From Metellina segmentata (Eukaryota > Arthropoda > Arachnida > Araneae > Tetragnathidae): a DNA stretch of 64,000 nt. The notes beneath the pieces are model-generated. The model had not been told where the DNA came from, did no database searches, and saw only the letters and a program-made list of their open reading frames with translations. The translations under genes and the position numbers were made by a program. The stretch is taken from assembly GCA_947359465.1 (NCBI GenBank), contig OX375877.1:56994944-57058943 (forward strand). The letters are read 5' to 3'. Below, piece after piece: positions 24,083-64,000 of the stretch (position 1 is the first letter of the stretch; each line of letters starts with the position of its first letter).

Positions 24083-25090
24083 GTGGACGCTGGAATGTGC
24101 ATCAACATCCAGACGGTGACAACATCAACTTCAGAGTTTGGACGTGTGTTTTTTACAAAATACCGATAGAGAGTTTTCTCATCAGGAGCCTGGCGTTCCG
24201 TTTTGGTCCTCCCCCTTGTGTCTGGCACTTGAATTCAGGAATGCGATAAACCGTCCTGTGGGTTTTCAGGATCGATTTTTCCATTGACACAGCTGGAGTT
24301 CCGTCGGGTTCCTAATCCCATGTCTGGAATGGAGATTACTTTTGTGAACTCAAGTCGGCATTACAGACGTTTTTTTGCATCTGTGTGGGTGTGTCTTCAA
24401 TTCTGTTGAGGACAAAATCATGTCTTGCAAGGGCTCGGATGCCCCACCCCTCTTCCGTTTCGCAGCTGCGGTTCTAAGATAAAGGGATTTTAGAACTTTT
24501 TTGGGGAGACTGATTCTGAATTCGACAAGAGACAGACGTCTCTGTTTTGTGGAGAGCCATTGGGGCTTTGGCTACCGGCAGGTTTTCGATTGTCGATGGC
24601 TGTGATCTGACTTGTAACTTGTAAACTTACTTGTAATTTTAATTATCTAAATAAATAGTTTAATTTTAAAACAGCTGTCCGTCTAATAGTTACATGACGA
24701 TACAACCGCTACCATCAGCGTGCAACAGTAACTTCACAAAAAATAGGATCCGCTATTCGCCGATTAGATCATCCAACTTCTGGGAGGACAGTTACTCGGC
24801 CTCTGTTTTACAATCCCATTTGCTTAAATTGCTTGCAAACTGTTTTCCAAGGCATAACTCAATGAAAAATGATTTTACCGACACAACAGCATGAGTTGAA
24901 CGGAATTTGCTGCGCTACTGGATGTTCTTTTATGCCCATGTATGCAGCGTGTTTGAGAGCTGCTCTGCTCGTGCTGCATGCTCAAATGATTCTGAAAATT
25001 TGATTATTTGCATCTTCAACGCAGATGTACCACTGCTGCAAATTACTTTTATACCGGTCTACTCTTTCCAGGTGCACTTTTTTTTGCCTT

Positions 25091-25164
25091 AGAGTGTATA
25101 TTTATGCAATTAAACTTTGGAATGTACAGAGTGTATATTTATGCAATTAAACTTTGGAATGTAC
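25091..25164. repeat. Perfect 37-bp tandem duplication
   Basis: The 37-bp unit starting AGAGTGTATATTTATGCAAT at 25091 is repeated without change at 25128-25164. Confidence 0.95.
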
Positions 25165-25199
25165 AGTGTACTAAAATATCCTCACTCCAAATTTGAAAA

Positions 25200-25790
25200 A
25201 TTATTGCTCTTATTTTTTTTTACTTATTGAATTTTATCGTCTCGTTCGGCGATTTCGTGATACAGGTTCGGTGGAACACAAAACACAGGAGTGGAAAACC
25301 GAAAGTCGTTACACCAGATTTGTGCCAGAAACTCAACGGATGATATTGCAATCTCCTCATCAATCCGTGAGACGTTTGTCGCAACAAATTGGCACATCAC
25401 ATGGATCGATACATAAGGCTTCAAGAGCTTTTCATTTTCGTGCTTATCATGTAAAAATGTTACAGAAGCTAAACCCACCGGACAATGAGAAGTGTCTTTA
25501 TCATTGCTGATGGTATTGCGATCTTATTTTTGTCATCGACTCATATCAAGAAACCTTTGGAAACTTCGTTTCCTTGATCTTAGCATCCCTGACTTTTTCT
25601 ATGAGGATATATAAGGAACAGAGTTAATGGAGATAATCACCAAACAATAAGTGATCTGAAAATTGCCATTACTCAAAGAATCAGAGTCAGAAGAAGTCAC
25701 TCCACGCTTCTTGAAAATCGTTTCTAAAAATATGCGCAAACGACTTCAGCTTTGTCTCCAAGAAAAGGACGGAAGTTTTGAACATTTATT
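25200..25790 (+). pseudogene. Internally deleted transposase (Tc1/mariner-type with HTH)
   Basis: HTH part: RLVRRFRDTGSVEHKT, then SPHQSVRRLSQQIGTSHGSI and HFRAYHVKMLQKLNPPDNEK. The catalytic core is largely missing; after stops, a C-terminal tail with ..KRLQLCLQEKDGSFEHLL-like residues follows to about 25790. A deletion derivative. Confidence 0.7.
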
Positions 25791-25799
25791 ATAAATTTT

Positions 25800-27815
25800 A
25801 TGTTCCAATTATTTCCCTACATTAGGATAACATTGCTTTTCACAATTAATATAAAAATAAATGTTTAAAGTTGGCTGTTTTTGTATGAAAAATTCACGAA
25901 TGGCTAGTATGGGAACTTTTAGAACTATCTGTGTAAGTTAATTTTCTGATCTGATAGTTGAATGAAAATAATAACAAGGTAGGTTATGGATTAAAGCGGA
26001 AATTCTTTTTCATGAATGATGTTTTTTTTATTGAAAACTCAACACTTTAATCAATTGGCATGATTTGGAGGGATGTTATTACACTTATGCTATGCTGCGC
26101 ATAGAGAAAACCTTAATTTACTAGTAATTTTAAGCACTTAATATTTTGTACGTTTGGAATATAACTGAAATACTTATCAATGCTGTGAAAATTTTAAAAA
26201 ATAGTCATATTTGATTTCCATTGACGTATTATTAATGTTTCGTCTCATTATTACTATTTACAAACAAAAAACATTTTTCACAATCAAATACTTTTTGCAA
26301 GCAAAAAATTAATGAGATGTGATAATTTTCAATTTTGTTGCGAGATTAGGTAAATCGTTTCTTATGCATGGCATTTGTGTAATTCTAATTACTCTATTAT
26401 GTGATTTACTTTGCTAATTCCTATATCTTGTTTTAATCTTTCAAAGCTTTACCTTGATTTGTATCCTAATATGTTAATTTTATCACCATTAATATTAATG
26501 TTTATCAGCCATCAAAACTACATAGAAACTACACTATAGATTGCGTGTATCATGTCCAACAAGTTTAAATTTGTACGGGCATGGAATTACGTAATTTAAA
26601 TCATAAAATCCTGATTAAATTAAAGAAATCTGATTTAAATCAAATTAATTCAAGTTTTATGATTTTTTTAACTCATGTTTTTTTTTTAAATTCTGCTACT
26701 TAAAATTAGACGATCATTCCAAACTTGATCACTCATTGAAATACTTCAGGTTGTTTAGTTTTCTTCTCTGAACTTAACTCTGCTTTTTCTTGCCATAGAC
26801 TTCACTTCTATATTATTTTTCTTAACTGAGCGTGTATCTGACAATTCTAACTTGCTACTGTCGTAAGACATAACTAACATGAAAGTATGTCGTCAGTGGT
26901 ATAGTATAAGGCTGCATTCACAGAAATTATCAATTGAAAAGGTCCCCATATCCACGGGTATAAAAGTAATCCTGCGAAAGTCTTTGGTTTACCCCTATTA
27001 AATACGCTTTAGAAAGTCATATAAGTAATTGTACAATTTACTAGCACAACAAAAGGTTTTACTTTTATAATCATATTTCTAACGTACTTGTTATAAAATA
27101 ATATGATTATGTGTTTTTAATTACGTTTACTGTTTTATTACAAACACGTTAAACATTTGTTATGATATTTGAGAAAAAATGAAAGCCAATGCTAGGAACT
27201 TTAATGGATTAATTATTTCATCAAAACAAAATAAGGAATCAGAAAATGCAATGCAAACCAATCTCCCTCATAGGCTTCTTTTCGTCAAACACCATTGCTA
27301 TGAGAAAGATTTCAGGATGGGCAAAATATCCATTTGCTTTCTATCACTCGATCTATAACTTGTAGCAGATTTTTAGGTAAGTACTTTGATGATTGTATTG
27401 CCTTGAAAACATGTTTTGGTCTATGTATGAAAGAGTTTTCCTAGCAAACCAAACTGGAATATAGCACTTCAAAAGGAATATAACTATCTTTTTAAGTTCA
27501 TGTGAGGGTTCTTTTGAAGAAACATATAATCTGAGAATATTATTGGCCGCCGTCAACCAATTGGCATTAGATATAGGCCCAAGGTCAAAGACAACAAGGT
27601 CTGGTGAACAGAATCACATATGAAAAGCTCGGGAAATATTTAGAATCAAATATTATTTGATTTTTTTTTCTTTCGGTTTCTATTTACCAAGGCAACTTTT
27701 CCGCACTATTATATTTCGATCCGAAAAACTTTATTTTTTTCGGCCCATGCTATTGTATAAACATAAATTATTCCATTTATGAGGTCTAATTCATACTCAT
27801 TAGTTACAATAAAAG
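25800..27815. other. Intergenic, no confident feature
   Basis: Very AT-rich unique sequence on both strands; only short unsupported frames. Confidence 0.5.
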
Positions 27816-27864
27816 AAATAAAATAAATTATACGGAATAAATCTATGAATATTAATTTATATAC

Positions 27865-27890
27865 AGAATTGTCTGTTTACAGACAATTCT
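27865..27890. repeat. Perfect 12-bp inverted repeat, 2-nt loop
   Basis: AGAATTGTCTGT, TT, ACAGACAATTCT. Confidence 0.9.
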
Positions 27891-28394
27891 TATTAATTTC
27901 AAGAGTTTTACCGAGAGAGTTTAATAAATCTTGTTTTGGTAACATCAATGGAGTAGCAAAAAAATCGCTTTTAAACTACATTTCATATACATCGCATATG
28001 TGTTATATGACAATACTACCAAAGGTGATATTAAACTGTTCTTATAAAATTTTACAATATGTAACGAAACTGAAATGTATTTCGCAGTGATTGCATTAAA
28101 TCCTGAAGTATCTTACATTTCATAAAAGTATAATACGAATTTCTTGTATTATGTCTTTTTTTTCGACGTTTTACTTTTATCCACGACGTATTTACTGTTT
28201 AATAATAATGAAAGTGAAAGCGTGAAGCAAAACATATTGCTTGGTTTTATAATAATCGAATTGCTAAGGAGACATCTCATTCAGCCGGAGACCTCAAGCT
28301 ATCTGAGTACATTTTTGGTTACCGGAACGATGCATCAAGGTCACCCAAGAGTCAGGATACATCCCACACAGTCGCCTGCCATTCCAACCACTTG

Positions 28395-28583
28395 GGCGAG
28401 GTTGGAGAGGTTATACCAGAATGTGAGCTGACGAATTTCCAAGAAATATTAGCTTACCTATTTTTCCCTATTGTCTCATGTGATGTGGAAAGGTCGTTCT
28501 CCTCATTGAAGAATGATTTGTGTGACAAAGGACGAAGTTTCAAGATTGATAACCTTGCTGGGTGGCGGAATGCGAATTATTAA
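28395..28583 (+). pseudogene. hAT transposase C-terminal dimerisation fragment
   Basis: Encodes EILAYLFFPIVSCDVERSFS followed by SLKNDLCDKGRSFKIDNL, the conserved hAT dimerisation motif (C-x-x-E-R-x-F-S). Only the C-terminus is present. Confidence 0.75.
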
Positions 28584-28680
28584 GATAGTTTGGCCGTCGC
28601 AGGAAATTGACTCTGCGAAAGAAGTGTTGGGAGGCGAAGCAATACCCGGGATTTGGCGAGCAGGAGGCGTAACAACCTAG
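28572..28680 (+). repeat. Dispersed repeat shared with 5985-6135
   Basis: See the 5985-6135 entry; here it directly follows, and slightly overlaps, the hAT fragment. Confidence 0.6.
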
Positions 28681-29256
28681 TATAATACAAAAATACTCGG
28701 CTTGTTTAGCGCCCTTTCCCAATCCGGCGCTTGGGCACATGCCTGTCTACTCCCCTCCCCTAGTTACGTCCCTGAGGACGTTTGGACTTTAATAGAATTC
28801 CGCTTGACATAGAAGATTTTGTGACGTTCTTAAATGTGATGAAATAAAATTATGATTTTTTACTATACATATTCAATAAGTTCACAACAGCAAACAGCAA
28901 GATACAATTAAAGCAAAGTTATCGGGGAAAAAAGCTGTTTTGAAGATATTAATTCATGATTGCTTTTATCTCATGATCTCGTAAAGCTGCCACAACTTAA
29001 AATAAAAATTGGACATATAACAATACGAGATTATTTTGCCAGAAATAAAAAGAATATCACTTCATGTGGTCAATTTTTATTTTTGATTTGACACACGAAT
29101 TTAGCATTAGTCCTAATCGGACGAATAAATTTAAATGGGTCGAAAATATTCAAAGTATCAAGCAAACACTCCATCTTTATAAAGATTTACAATATGAACT
29201 GGAATTAATTTATATGAAATAACATAGCTTTTATGAGTGCAAACTAATCATTACAC

Positions 29257-63893
<34,637 letters not shown>

Positions 63894-64000
63894 CTAGAAA
63901 AAACAGGACAAAAGAAAATAGTTAATTAGTTGCAGATATATTAATATATTTTAATCAAGGTGGGAAAACCGGAAGTAGGTATGTAAAACACCGGTAGTGG

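Larger units (their letters stand above)
27820..29180 (+). repeat. Second copy of the dispersed repeat, interrupted
   Basis: Shares blocks and the terminal ATGGGTCGAAAATATTCAA / AAACACTCCATC end with 17690-19250. Interrupted between about 28200 and 28830 by a hAT fragment and by the repeat shared with 5985-6135. It abuts the 3' end of the CUB-protease gene. Confidence 0.55.

Overview
This is a eukaryotic window, almost certainly from an arthropod. It is AT-rich, its genes are split by introns of 1-9 kb, and it is packed with DNA transposons, LINEs and tRNA-headed SINEs. An arachnid, perhaps a spider, is my best guess from the style of the Tc1/mariner and SINE families, but that is inference. 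Nothing prokaryotic is present. Nearly all long open reading frames are transposon remains or chance; the host genes were found by joining short exons through splice sites and codon phase.

The main host gene lies on the minus strand and runs from beyond the right edge down to a stop at 29257-29259. I assembled 15 exons (63893 to 29257) that stay in frame through every junction and give 714 codons. They encode the end of one CUB domain, a complete second CUB domain, two copies of a Thr/Pro linker exon, a trypsin-like protease domain with an intact His/Asp/Ser triad (SP1), and a second trypsin-like domain (SP2). SP2 has Ser in place of His and Asn in place of the nucleophile Ser, so it should be a pseudoprotease. 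SP1 and SP2 share intron positions and phases, so one arose by duplication of the other. The protein is probably secreted and resembles ovochymase/polyserase-type CUB multiprotease proteins.

At the left end, also on minus, is the start of a paralogous gene: a signal-peptide exon (start codon 6638-6636) and three exons of a CUB domain (to 1777). Below it lies an orphan SP2-type exon (236-327) inside a segmental duplication of the SP2 region (1-1335 versus about 32515-35303).

Region by region. 0-6.6 kb: paralogue and duplication. 7.1-8.4 kb: Tc1/mariner element. 8.4-13.2 kb: decayed LINE with a mariner remnant inside. 13.2-29 kb: intergenic repeats, including a complete SINE with target-site duplication, a BEL/Pao integrase fragment, a deleted transposase and a hAT tail. 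29.3-38.5 kb: SP2 exons and the last SP1 exon, with a Tc1 element in an SP2 intron. 38.5-51.9 kb: remaining SP1 exons, whose introns hold a deleted mariner, a TTAA-flanked foldback element, a deleted Tc1 and a truncated LINE. 52.5-55.3 kb: linker exons and a hAT. 57.8-60.3 kb: piggyBac. 60.6 kb: a perfect 147-bp palindrome. 61-64 kb: CUB exons and a Tigger/pogo remnant.

The best candidates for something new are the coupled active/inactive protease architecture, the linker exon carried on a local repeat, and the intronic perfect hairpin.
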